This document shows, in pieces, positions 6,408-13,880 of a DNA stretch of 27,283 bases. Location of the stretch: positions 1-27,283 of IMG/VR virus record IMGVR_UViG_3300030406_001803, one strand, 5' to 3'. The translations under genes were made by a program, and so were the position numbers. Origin of the DNA: a virus. The first letter of the stretch is position 1. Each line of letters begins with the position of its first letter. Below the pieces are notes generated by a model. The model ran no database searches and was not told where the DNA came from. It saw nothing but the letters and a program-made list of their open reading frames with translations.

Positions 6408-8657
6408 ATGAGTGAAAGTAATAGCAAAACTGCCTTAGAAGATATGATCAAATCGGTCATAAATAGAGATGGCCGTGGTTCAGCAGATACTATGCTGTTA
6501 AGTTCTCATTTATCCCAAATGAAAATGTTTGGGATTAGGCAGGGAGTTGAGTTTTATCCTCAGCAAGATAATTTAGGAACTCAAAGATTTGATTTTATTC
6601 AACAAGTAATAAAATTTAATCAGCTTGATGCAAGACTTGATGCAATATGGGATAGATTTTTAGCATATGGAAAAGGATTATTTTATATAAGACCTACAGA
6701 AAAATCTTATAGAATTTATTGGTTTAATAAAGACGCATATAGGACTTATTACACACCTGAAGGAGATCTACAGGAAGTTATTATTATTTATCCTTACAAA
6801 GTAAAATCTTCTAAAGGTTTTGCCGGAGTTGGTTTAAATACAGATAAAAGATATATGAGATTAAAAATTACTGCTAAAGAAATAGAAGAAATACATACTG
6901 AACAAGAAATAACTTTTGAACAAGATAATATAAATTTTGCTGCTTTTGATAAAAAAATCGTAGAAAATTCTATGGAATTTATTCCATGTGTTGAAGTATT
7001 TAATAATCCGGATGCATTTGGAACTGATGGTTCAGGTGAGTTTGACTTCTTAGCAAATCAAATATTAGCTCACGATGAAATGGTAAAAAATATTAGAGCT
7101 AATTTATCATTCTTTGGTAATCCAACTTTACTTTCTTCTAGACCCAAACAAGATATTGTTGAGAGCGATAGTGAGACAGCTCAACGTCCTAGTATATCTA
7201 GTCAGTCCGGTTTTCAATCTGATGTTAACTTATTTAGTTCCACATATAAACAAGATCCTATAACAAGACAACAACCTGGATATACTGGCAAACCAGGAAG
7301 TGGAATGAGAGTTCCTAGAGTTATTGCTAATTTAGAACCTTCAGATCGTGTTGGATTTATTACACCTAATGCTGTAAGTTCTGATCAGGCTCGATTCTCT
7401 GAACAACTAAGAAGTGAAATCAGATTAGCTTTAGGTGGTATAGATGATTTAAGTATTACTAATGTAACGGCTACAGAAATTAAATCTGCTTATGGTCGGG
7501 TAAGTGCAACAGCCAAAAAGAAATGTTTACAAATTTATCAATATGGAATATGTAAATGTTTCGAATTAATTATTTTTCAAGAAGAACAAATTTTTAGAAA
7601 ATCCTTGGCTTTTGCTTCAGGAATAAAATATCCTGTTTTACCAGAAAATATCGAAGATCCAAAAGCACTTGAAAAATACGATAAACAGAAAGCAAAGTAT
7701 GAGCAAAAATTACAAGCTGCTGTTGACGAAGCAGTAGAGAAAAAAGAAATACCTGACGGGGTTTTAGGCTTAATACCTGATGGGGATAGAACTGTTTTAT
7801 GGAGATGGATGGGACCTGTTTATGAGGACACTGCTCAAGACAAACTTAATCAATCTATCTTTACTCGAAATCTTCAAGAATTAGGCGTTGATAGCATAGA
7901 AGCACTGAAGTATTTATTCCCATCTAAAACGGACGATGAGATTGCTGCAATGCTCTCTGGTTTTCCCTTCCGGATGGTTGGAGAAGTACAGAGGGCATAT
8001 TCGCAGTTTATTGATTTAATAAATCAAGAGATGCGAACACCACATCCGCAGCAACCGAATTTACCGATGGCTGCAGACCCAAGATTGGATTTAACTCCTT
8101 TCTTATATCGAACATTAGAAAGTTTACAAAAAGAGGTAACCTATGCAGGCCGATACCGCAGCGCCGACCCAATCGGCACCCCAAGTATCCCAGACCCAGC
8201 CGACCAGCTACGTGGCTCAGACAGCGGCGCAGGCACCGGCCGTTTCAACGAATTCCCAATGGGTGGCTCCATCCCAACCAGTGGCGGCACCAGCACCACA
8301 AGTGCAAGCGCAGATGGGGATCAACAACGGATACAACCCTACTCAGTACAGCCCCCAGCCACAACAGGCGGCTCCACAAGCGGAGAACCCATACAAGGAC
8401 GCATTCAACAGGGTGGTAGGACTCCTGAGTTCACCAGTTCAATTCCCGTTCCAGGGTCAACAGTCGATTCAGAATCAACCAATCGACCAAACCAATTACG
8501 CTTCCCAAACACCAACCCAATACAACAACGCGGTAGCGCCGACTTATACGCCTTCGACCAACAACAACCAGGCATACTCCAACAGTTATTCCCAAACTTC
8601 TCAGGAGATAACCAACGAGCAGTTAATGGCAAACGGGGTAAGCGAGGCAAGTCTTGA
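6408..8657 (+). CDS. Portal protein with long low-complexity C-terminus
   Basis: 749 residues. The first 570 look like the portals of marine phages: a helical start (FDFIQQVIKFNQLDARLDAI), then WDRFLAYGKGLFYIRPT and YRIYWFNKDAYRTYY, a HDEMVKNIRANLSFFGNPTL segment, and TATEIKSAYGRVSATAKKKC. The portal is the dodecameric ring at the capsid vertex through which TerL packs DNA. Residues 580-749 are Ser/Gly/Pro/Gln/Arg-rich and probably disordered, ending GKRGKRGKS. This whole tail is encoded on top of the 5' part of the next gene, read in another frame. No SD before the ATG (CTAATCTA). The core is confident; whether the long tail is functional is inferred from the frame staying open for 171 codons. 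Confidence 0.88.
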   Translation: MSESNSKTALEDMIKSVINRDGRGSADTMLLSSHLSQMKMFGIRQGVEFYPQQDNLGTQRFDFIQQVIKFNQLDARLDAIWDRFLAYGKGLFYIRPTEKSYRIYWFNKDAYRTYYTPEGDLQEVIIIYPYKVKSSKGFAGVGLNTDKRYMRLKITAKEIEEIHTEQEITFEQDNINFAAFDKKIVENSMEFIPCVEVFNNPDAFGTDGSGEFDFLANQILAHDEMVKNIRANLSFFGNPTLLSSRPKQDIVESDSETAQRPSISSQSGFQSDVNLFSSTYKQDPITRQQPGYTGKPGSGMRVPRVIANLEPSDRVGFITPNAVSSDQARFSEQLRSEIRLALGGIDDLSITNVTATEIKSAYGRVSATAKKKCLQIYQYGICKCFELIIFQEEQIFRKSLAFASGIKYPVLPENIEDPKALEKYDKQKAKYEQKLQAAVDEAVEKKEIPDGVLGLIPDGDRTVLWRWMGPVYEDTAQDKLNQSIFTRNLQELGVDSIEALKYLFPSKTDDEIAAMLSGFPFRMVGEVQRAYSQFIDLINQEMRTPHPQQPNLPMAADPRLDLTPFLYRTLESLQKEVTYAGRYRSADPIGTPSIPDPADQLRGSDSGAGTGRFNEFPMGGSIPTSGGTSTTSASADGDQQRIQPYSVQPPATTGGSTSGEPIQGRIQQGGRTPEFTSSIPVPGSTVDSESTNRPNQLRFPNTNPIQQRGSADLYAFDQQQPGILQQLFPNFSGDNQRAVNGKRGKRGKS
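8131..8137 (+). promoter_or_regulatory. SD that fixes the scaffold start inside the portal gene
   Basis: AAGAGGT ends 5 nt before the ATG at 8143, one of the clearest ribosome sites in a window where many genes have none. It lies within the portal coding sequence. It supports real initiation at 8143 and thus true two-frame translation downstream. Confidence 0.7.
8143..8657 (+). other. Dual-coding overlap of portal and scaffold genes
   Basis: Both frames stay open for 171 codons. By hand count about 24 of 172 scaffold codons end in T inside the overlap, against about 36 of the next 78 after the portal stop at 8655-8657. In this frame relation a T-ending scaffold codon followed by AAN, AGN or GAN would create a portal stop, so the change in codon use fits selection to keep both frames open. 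The two encoded stretches are both low-complexity and likely disordered, as is common in overprinted segments. Confidence 0.75.
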
Positions 8658-9135
8658 AGTAATTAATCATTTTGGTGCTGATGCTCCAGCAGTTTTAAAT
8701 AACTATGCAGTACAGCTAGAAGATTCATTAATTCAATCAAACGCTAACTTACAGGAAGCTGTTAATCTTCTTCAGGAGATGTCTACTGAGCACAAAGCTT
8801 ATGAACAGATTCTTACTGATCCAGATGTATTAGCAGATTACACATGTGAGTTCTTCGGTCCTAATGGTCCTTATCCAGTAGAAGAAGAGCAAGCAGGTTA
8901 TGCTAATCAAGGTGTACAGCAAAGACCTTTAGCAGGTCAGCCTCAAGCTCAGGCTCCTTCACGTCCTGAAATGCCTGTTCCTCCACAGCCACAAGCTCCT
9001 AGAAATGCAGGAGACTTTTGGAATGACTTTGGAACTGCGGCAGACCGTGACCCACAGAACGCATGGAAATATCTAAATGCAGCACAACAGAATCCTGAGA
9101 TCTTCCGTCAGAAGCTCTTAGTAATGGATTCCTAA
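8143..9135 (+). CDS. Probable capsid scaffold / assembly protein
   Basis: 330 residues. The first 170 are Gln/Ala/Pro/Asn-rich and probably disordered. Residues 155-245 form what looks like a helical region (LEVINHFGADAPAVLNNYAV, ending in a FFGPNGPYPVEEE motif), recalling the assembly proteins that sit between portal and capsid in cyanophages. The end is a compact helical piece (PEIFRQKLLVMDS), as expected for a C-terminal capsid-binding helix of a scaffold. Scaffolds template the prohead and then leave. Position between portal and capsid supports this. The 5' 515 nt are shared with the portal gene, in the frame one nucleotide downstream of it. Confidence 0.7.
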   Translation: MQADTAAPTQSAPQVSQTQPTSYVAQTAAQAPAVSTNSQWVAPSQPVAAPAPQVQAQMGINNGYNPTQYSPQPQQAAPQAENPYKDAFNRVVGLLSSPVQFPFQGQQSIQNQPIDQTNYASQTPTQYNNAVAPTYTPSTNNNQAYSNSYSQTSQEITNEQLMANGVSEASLEVINHFGADAPAVLNNYAVQLEDSLIQSNANLQEAVNLLQEMSTEHKAYEQILTDPDVLADYTCEFFGPNGPYPVEEEQAGYANQGVQQRPLAGQPQAQAPSRPEMPVPPQPQAPRNAGDFWNDFGTAADRDPQNAWKYLNAAQQNPEIFRQKLLVMDS

Positions 9136-9145
9136 GAAAAACAAC

Positions 9146-9175
9146 AGGGGGTGATAATTCACCCCTTACTTTTTT
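9146..9175 (+). terminator. Terminator-like hairpin after scaffold gene
   Basis: GGGGTGA (9148-9154) pairs perfectly with TCACCCC (9159-9165) around a TAAT loop, extended by G-T and A-T pairs, followed by TTACTTTTTT. The tract is interrupted once by AC. It ends 3 nt before the next ATG, so it may also act as an attenuator or RNA-stability element between scaffold and the capsid side genes. Confidence 0.7.
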
Positions 9176-9178
9176 AAA

Positions 9179-9607
9179 ATGAAGAAGAAAAAACCAAGCA
9201 CATCACAAAAAGCTGATCAATTTTTAAATACGATTGGAACAGCCGGAGGACTAATAGGATCACCAAGCCTTATAGGTTTTGGAGGATCTGATCTTCGTGA
9301 GCAAGTATTTGCTGGTAATAGAGATGAATATGCAAACCGACGCATGGAGCAGGGAGATACAAGAGTTTCAGGATCTGCAGCTATGCCCTCTGATCTAGAT
9401 GCATCTTATTTAAAATTAAATCTCCCAGGGTCACCATTACCTGCTAATGCTTTGTTAATGCCTAGAAACGTAATGAATGCACAGATAACACAACAACAGA
9501 TAGCTGCTAATGAACAATTAATATATGGTCAAAATATGCCTTTAGCCGGAACTATGCAGTTACCTATAGGTCAGCCTCCTTTAGAATCAAGAAAAGGTAA
9601 AAAGTAA
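9179..9607 (+). CDS. Unrecognised small structural-region protein
   Basis: 142 residues, with a basic start (MKKKKPSTSQKADQF) and a Gly/Ile-rich segment at 18-35 (TIGTAGGLIGSPSLIGFGG). The rest is polar with many Asn/Gln/Met and ends basic (SRKGKK). No family recognised. It starts directly after the hairpin T-run with no room for an SD or a promoter, so it depends on readthrough. It sits between scaffold and capsid and touches the next small gene. It may be a minor head protein, but nothing proves it. Confidence 0.65.
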   Translation: MKKKKPSTSQKADQFLNTIGTAGGLIGSPSLIGFGGSDLREQVFAGNRDEYANRRMEQGDTRVSGSAAMPSDLDASYLKLNLPGSPLPANALLMPRNVMNAQITQQQIAANEQLIYGQNMPLAGTMQLPIGQPPLESRKGKK

Positions 9608-9814
9608 ATGGATTCCAATAAAGCTAAAAAAGCAACAAAAAAAGCAAAAGATTTTCAAAAATTTGCAGCTGAGTTTGATGCAATGAGAGCAGCTGAAGAA
9701 GCTTCTCAAGCTACGATGCAACCAGCTGATGGATTAATTAATCCTTATGGACGTATTGGCACTGTCCCTCCAACTGAATATACAGTAACAAATCAGTTAA
9801 ACGGATACGCATAA
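9608..9814 (+). CDS. Unrecognised small Lys/Ala-rich protein
   Basis: 68 residues starting at the base after the previous TAA (AAGTAAATG), with AAAAGG 9 nt upstream as a weak SD. The first 40 residues look like a charged helix (NKAKKATKKAKDFQKFAAEF). The end is polar with Pro and Tyr. Tight coupling to the gene before suggests a shared role next to the capsid gene. No family recognised. Confidence 0.6.
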   Translation: MDSNKAKKATKKAKDFQKFAAEFDAMRAAEEASQATMQPADGLINPYGRIGTVPPTEYTVTNQLNGYA

Positions 9815-9954
9815 TTAAGATAAATTTTTAGAGAAAACTTATATAAGTACAATATTAAGTTAATTTATAATTCTAATAATGGAATTTATTTTCCAGTTTC
9901 AAAAATGAGCACAATTTAGTGTTCGCAATCAGCAAACCTAGCTGAAATTCTAAA
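9815..9954 (+). promoter_or_regulatory. 140-nt gap before the capsid gene, candidate promoter/leader
   Basis: This is the largest non-coding gap in the window. It is very AT-rich and holds a perfect 12-nt palindrome ACTTATATAAGT (9837-9848) overlapping a TACAAT (9848-9853) that could serve as a -10 box, without a good -35. No SD lies just before the capsid ATG (GAAATTCTAAA). An own promoter for the highly expressed capsid gene is plausible; the exact site is a guess. Confidence 0.35.
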
Positions 9955-11100
9955 ATGTTTATAGATAACGATTTTCCGAAGCTGCTGGGTGCCGAGTTAT
10001 ATAGACCACATCCTGCGTATATCGTAGAAATGGCAACAGAGCCAGTGGTTGTACATGACTTCACCAAGCAGCCAGGTCAGACCGTTCAGTTAGATCGCTA
10101 CAGATTCTTTGGCAATCCTGGAACTAAGACTTCAAGAGAGAGGACTCAGGACCAGACAATTGGCACAGCAAATAGCAGATCTATCGTAAAGGACAAAGTA
10201 CTTGTATCTCTTAGGGAATATACAGGTCCTGCTGACCCTAACAACTCAAATCTACCTAGCACATTCAAAATTGCTAGAGAAACCCTAATGACAGCTCAGC
10301 GTCTGCTTCTTGACACTGGAAACTTAAATATGTTCCATCAGTCAATTGGTTCGCTTACACTGTTGGATGACTATAGAAGATGGAGAGATAGAGTATTCCT
10401 TGATGAGCTATTCAAATCTGAAGCTCGTGGTCAGTCTTCTGACACACAAGGTGGTTACTACTATCCAAACACAAAAACTAAGTCAAACTCTACTACTCTT
10501 AATGCATATACTGCTACAGAGTACGCATCAGAGCGTTTCAAGTTCAACGTTAAGACAGACCTTCTAGAAGTAGTTAAGAGCTTAAGAAAGAGACACGTAC
10601 CAGTATTCGGCGATGGTTACTATCGTTGTATAGCTGATCCTTCATTCATGAAAGATCTACGTGCAGATCAAGGATTCAGAGAAGTTGCAAGATACCCAGG
10701 AATGGGTCAAGGCAACCCATTAATGCAAGCAGGTGCTCCTAACCAAGCAATCTACCAAGGTGGACAGTATGGTCAGGCACAGTTTGTTGCAGGTGAGCCA
10801 GTTATGCCATCTGGATTCGTATTTGAAGGTGTAAGATTCTTCGAATCTACAAACTTCCCATCTAAAACAATTACGGTCGATATTGGTGATGGTGGCGGAG
10901 CTTCCTCAAGAACAACTCCTGCTGGACTATTCTTTGGTCCTCAGTCAATTGGTGTTGGTATTGGTGGTCCAAATGCTCAAGTTTTAATCAATAACAATGA
11001 TGATTTTTCCAGATTTATCATTCTGATTTGGCAGCTATATGCTGGCTTTGCGAACTTGAATAAGGACTTCATTACAACAGCCTTCACAATTACTGAATAA
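9955..11100 (+). CDS. Major capsid protein
   Basis: 381 residues. The start (FIDNDFPKLLGAELYRPHPA), the basic E-loop-like region about residues 50-75 (FFGNPGTKTSRERTQDQTIG), a central helix with RRWRDRVFLDELF and the end FSRFIILIWQLYAGF fit an HK97-fold capsid protein as found in marine phages. Codon use here has more C-ending codons (TAC, AAC, TTC) than neighbours, which is usual for a very highly expressed gene. Position right after scaffold and before an abundant accessory protein and a strong terminator agrees. It forms the icosahedral shell around the portal. I call the family from overall resemblance and context, not from a search. Confidence 0.85.
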   Translation: MFIDNDFPKLLGAELYRPHPAYIVEMATEPVVVHDFTKQPGQTVQLDRYRFFGNPGTKTSRERTQDQTIGTANSRSIVKDKVLVSLREYTGPADPNNSNLPSTFKIARETLMTAQRLLLDTGNLNMFHQSIGSLTLLDDYRRWRDRVFLDELFKSEARGQSSDTQGGYYYPNTKTKSNSTTLNAYTATEYASERFKFNVKTDLLEVVKSLRKRHVPVFGDGYYRCIADPSFMKDLRADQGFREVARYPGMGQGNPLMQAGAPNQAIYQGGQYGQAQFVAGEPVMPSGFVFEGVRFFESTNFPSKTITVDIGDGGGASSRTTPAGLFFGPQSIGVGIGGPNAQVLINNNDDFSRFIILIWQLYAGFANLNKDFITTAFTITE

Positions 11101-11106
11101 GGGAGG
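11101..11106 (+). promoter_or_regulatory. Strong SD for the post-capsid gene
   Basis: GGGAGG directly follows the capsid TAA and lies 9 nt before the ATG at 11116. This is one of the strongest ribosome sites seen here and suggests high output of the 272-residue protein. Confidence 0.7.
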
Positions 11107-11115
11107 ATTTAAATA

Positions 11116-11934
11116 ATGGCAACTTACAAAAGTGATTCAGGTGCAATCATAGAACCTGGAAATCAGATCAATCGTTTATCTTCTTTCAACCATGAAGGAA
11201 CTAAAGGTTGGCCTGGAGTTGAAGCATTCGAACTTATTGGTTTTCATAAGATTTCTAATAAATCAGGAACTAAAGCAAACCATAAGAGTTTCAACATAAC
11301 AATCCCTTCTCCCGATCGTCGTCCTGATGATCGTGTACGTAATGATCGTAGCAGCCTAGTAGTAAATGCTAGTTCAGATAGACCTGCTTACATCTACCAA
11401 GCTTCTATAGCTATTGGTAATGATATTCCAGCAGGTGGTCTTCCATCTTTCCCTGCTTCCCCAGTGACAGCAGACATTGGAGGTACTAATACTGAAGTAA
11501 TCTTACTAGGACCTGACAATGGTGGTGTTCCTTTTGGTGTACCAGCAACTCAAGCAAACGGTTTAGCAGCAGCTACAAGTACTTTGACATTTAGTGGTAC
11601 AACTATCGCTCAAGGAACTTCAAACGTTTCTGTTGCAAAACTTCCATTTTGGACAGCTGTAACTACAGCTGGTATTGATGATCAGGATGCTGCAAACTCC
11701 ATGATGTACAAAGTCACAGCAAACACAACATTTAAAATTTATAATGTTAACGCTGTAACTTCAACAGCCGTTAATGGTGATGGTTTATTCATCTCTGATG
11801 ATGACCATACAGCAGGTAAAGCAGCATATATTCTATGTCGCGTTAATTACCTACGTCCAGCTGCGGGTGTAAGCTTCAATGATGTCCAAGGCTTCATTGA
11901 TTTTGCTTCACAAGTAGGCGGTACAGATTCATAA
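11116..11934 (+). CDS. Abundant virion protein candidate (capsid accessory/decoration)
   Basis: 272 residues. The N-terminal 75 are charged and polar, with a basic-acidic patch PDRRPDDRVRNDRSS. The remainder is rich in Thr/Ala/Val/Gly with beta-strand alternation (TSTLTFSGTTIAQGTSNVSV). No signal peptide or membrane segment. It lies 15 nt after the capsid gene with a strong SD, and before the best terminator of the window. Stoichiometry close to the capsid protein is therefore likely, as for decoration or cement proteins. It could instead be a tail tube protein. No family recognised with certainty. Confidence 0.7.
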   Translation: MATYKSDSGAIIEPGNQINRLSSFNHEGTKGWPGVEAFELIGFHKISNKSGTKANHKSFNITIPSPDRRPDDRVRNDRSSLVVNASSDRPAYIYQASIAIGNDIPAGGLPSFPASPVTADIGGTNTEVILLGPDNGGVPFGVPATQANGLAAATSTLTFSGTTIAQGTSNVSVAKLPFWTAVTTAGIDDQDAANSMMYKVTANTTFKIYNVNAVTSTAVNGDGLFISDDDHTAGKAAYILCRVNYLRPAAGVSFNDVQGFIDFASQVGGTDS

Positions 11935-11958
11935 TTTATATTTCTAAATTATCTAAAG

Positions 11959-11985
11959 AGGCGAGTCTTAGTGGCTCGCTTTTTT
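11959..11985 (+). terminator. Rho-independent terminator after the capsid operon
   Basis: AGGCGAG (11959-11965) pairs with CTCGCTT (11975-11981) around a 9-nt loop, followed by an uninterrupted T run 11980-11985. It is GC-rich against AT-rich flanks and placed right after the accessory capsid gene. This is the best intrinsic terminator in the window. It would limit readthrough from abundant capsid mRNA into connector genes. Confidence 0.88.
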
Positions 11986-12038
11986 ATTGGCAACAAAAGT
12001 TTAATGAGTTAAGCTATTCAAAGATATCTAATTAATTT

Positions 12039-12479
12039 ATGTTATATCAGTACAAATTGACCGGTGGACTTGTAGAAAAAATAAGCCAACATGACGAAGG
12101 TGTTTTTATGTGTGTTGATGCTAATGAGGAAGTTCTTTATATTGAAGAAAGTATGTTAATTCCACATCTAGATGCAACAACAGAAAAAATTAAAAATGAA
12201 GAGAAATTTACTCAAGAGTTAAAGGCAGACGGAGTAAAACCTGCTAAGCCTACAACAAAAGAAACTTTTCCTATAGATAGAAGAATAAATATTAATAATG
12301 CTAGTGCTAGACAAATAGCAGATGCCCTACCTGGAGTTGGTTTGAAAACAGCTAGAGATATAAAAGATTTTCAAACTACTTTATCAGGAGAAAGATATAC
12401 AAGATTAGATCAACTTCAATCAATAAAGAGAGTTGACTGGGATGAAATATTTAAGGCAGACTTAGTAAGAGTAGACTAA
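12039..12479 (+). CDS. ComEA-like helix-hairpin-helix protein in the head-tail cluster
   Basis: 146 residues. The N-terminal 50 look like a small beta domain (LYQYKLTGGLVEKISQHDEG), then a charged linker. Residues 83-113 carry a helix-hairpin-helix of ComEA type: ININNASARQIADALPGVGL with the hairpin LPGVG at 97-101, then KTARDI. In that family the motif binds DNA backbone without sequence preference. The last 30 residues look like a second HhH-like half (YTRLDQLQSIKRVDWDEIF). Place after the capsid genes suggests a head-completion or connector protein touching packaged DNA. The motif is clear; its role in the virion is inferred. Confidence 0.75.
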   Translation: MLYQYKLTGGLVEKISQHDEGVFMCVDANEEVLYIEESMLIPHLDATTEKIKNEEKFTQELKADGVKPAKPTTKETFPIDRRININNASARQIADALPGVGLKTARDIKDFQTTLSGERYTRLDQLQSIKRVDWDEIFKADLVRVD

Positions 12480-12506
12480 TAGTAAGCCTATTGTTAGTTT
12501 GTTTGA

Positions 12507-12986
12507 ATGAAGCTCGATACGTTTATACAGTCCAAAGTGCGTTGGCACTTAGGTTATAATTTAACTTCTATACCTGCTGGTGATCAAGCAAGACTTGAAG
12601 AAGCTGTTAATAATGTACAGGATACTTTTTGGGTAAGTAAAATTATAGAGCAAGTTGGTAGGTGTGATGAGGCTGAAAAACGCACCGATATGACGGGTAG
12701 TATAAACAATGATTTTCTTCCTAGAAATAGAATAGAAAGTATTGCTGGTGACGTTGATAGAACAGTTGCTACATCAGATTTTAGAGAAACACTTAAAACT
12801 TGGACTGAGATTTATATTTATGAGACTGATAGATTAGCAATGCACCTTTATGTACCAAACTATCGAAACCCTGAACAAGCTCGATATAGATTTAATAGAG
12901 AGGGGGCTGAATTTATTCAAGCACTACCTGGGCCTGCAGATGTTGCTGTTGGCACACGTTTATTCTTAGAGACAAATCATAGATAG
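12507..12986 (+). CDS. Candidate head-tail connector / completion protein
   Basis: 159 residues, apparently mixed helical and beta. It opens with a helix (MKLDTFIQSKVRWHLGYNL), has acidic and basic stretches in the middle, and an aromatic end (IYIYETDRLAMHLYVPNYR). Size and place between the capsid operon and small tail genes fit an adaptor or stopper protein, but I see no diagnostic motif. The start has no SD (GTTTGTTTGA). Confidence 0.55.
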   Translation: MKLDTFIQSKVRWHLGYNLTSIPAGDQARLEEAVNNVQDTFWVSKIIEQVGRCDEAEKRTDMTGSINNDFLPRNRIESIAGDVDRTVATSDFRETLKTWTEIYIYETDRLAMHLYVPNYRNPEQARYRFNREGAEFIQALPGPADVAVGTRLFLETNHR

Positions 12987-13031
12987 ACACATTTCCCCCT
13001 GTTATTGTAATAAAAAGAAGAGTATTTATTA

Positions 13032-13373
13032 ATGGCTGTAACTTACCAACAAGACACTATATTTTTAATTGATACTCAACTGTCAGCAGTTGGGACTGGT
13101 ACAGCATTAGCTGTTACGCAAAATAATTTTTTTGCTACTAAAAGTTATACATTGATTGCTGTCGTAGCAAGTATAGGAACAAATGTGGTTGTAAGACTAG
13201 AGGGTAGTATTGATGGGACAAACTATGCTCCAATAATTGCTGATAAAACTATAACTAGCAATGGATCACATGCATACAATGTCAACGGTATGCCAGTTAA
13301 ATTTATTAGAGCTAATTTTGTAAGTAAGAATGGTGGATCACCTACAATAGATTTTCATTTAGCAGCTTTGTAA
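13032..13373 (+). CDS. Small beta-rich virion protein
   Basis: 113 residues with strong strand alternation and few charges (YTLIAVVASIGTNVVVRLEG, then SIDGTNYAPI). The look is of a single beta sandwich, as in many small capsid- or tail-associated proteins of marine phages. AAGAAG lies some distance before the ATG as a weak SD. The next gene begins on the base after its stop. Exact role unknown. Confidence 0.68.
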   Translation: MAVTYQQDTIFLIDTQLSAVGTGTALAVTQNNFFATKSYTLIAVVASIGTNVVVRLEGSIDGTNYAPIIADKTITSNGSHAYNVNGMPVKFIRANFVSKNGGSPTIDFHLAAL

Positions 13374-13652
13374 ATGATAGAAGTTCCTGCATATAAGATA
13401 AAACCAAGAACTAATCTTGGGTACTCATTAGGAATAAATAGAGATAAAGATATTATTAGAGATCCTAGACAAAGAAATGTATTTGCTCAAAGTCAAGGGG
13501 GTACTAGAATGGCAGGAGACATTGATATATTCGATGCTATGGCAGGAGATGTTCCAACTAAGACTATTAGGGGTTCTGATCTTGGTCTTTATCGTACAAG
13601 CAGAGCTTTAAAATCTGCACCCTTTACTTCCGAACAGGAGACTATTTACTAA
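13374..13652 (+). CDS. Unrecognised small protein
   Basis: 92 residues, polar, with many Arg/Asp (RDKDIIRDPRQRNVFAQSQG) and no clear hydrophobic core, which suggests an extended or partner-dependent protein. It directly follows the beta-rich gene with no gap and overlaps the next ATG by one base (TAATG), so three small genes 13032-13834 form one translational unit. No family recognised. Confidence 0.62.
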   Translation: MIEVPAYKIKPRTNLGYSLGINRDKDIIRDPRQRNVFAQSQGGTRMAGDIDIFDAMAGDVPTKTIRGSDLGLYRTSRALKSAPFTSEQETIY

Positions 13653-13834
13653 TGGCTGAAAAGAAAGGCAAAATGCCACCTCAATTACTAGAGTATTTTA
13701 AGAAAAAAAATGCTAAAAAAGGTGAAAAAGATGAAAAATCTGACGAGAAAGAAAAAGGTAAAATGGATAAAGAACAACGTAAGGAAGCCGTAACTAAGGC
13801 AAGAAAGCGTATGGAAAAAAAAGATAAAAAATAA
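13652..13834 (+). CDS. Lysine-rich polyampholyte small protein
   Basis: 60 residues, with 21 Lys and 3 Arg by hand count and about a dozen acidic residues. After a short head (MPPQLLEYFKKKNAKKG) it is nearly all charged (KDEKSDEKEKGKMDKEQRK) and likely disordered or a single helix. It could bind DNA or act as a flexible linker or chaperone. The start overlaps the previous stop (TAATG). A minus-strand frame over this stretch is only a mirror of the Lys codons. Confidence 0.6.
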   Translation: MAEKKGKMPPQLLEYFKKKNAKKGEKDEKSDEKEKGKMDKEQRKEAVTKARKRMEKKDKK

Positions 13835-13880
13835 TAAAAAACCTTGCTTTATAATTAACCTAACTCCCTCGTAAGAAAAA

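Noticed and set aside
8405-8650. 81-codon minus-strand open frame within the portal/scaffold overlap
   Set aside because: Locally GC-rich, stop-poor DNA under two + frames leaves antisense frames open by chance; no SD and no recognisable protein pattern.
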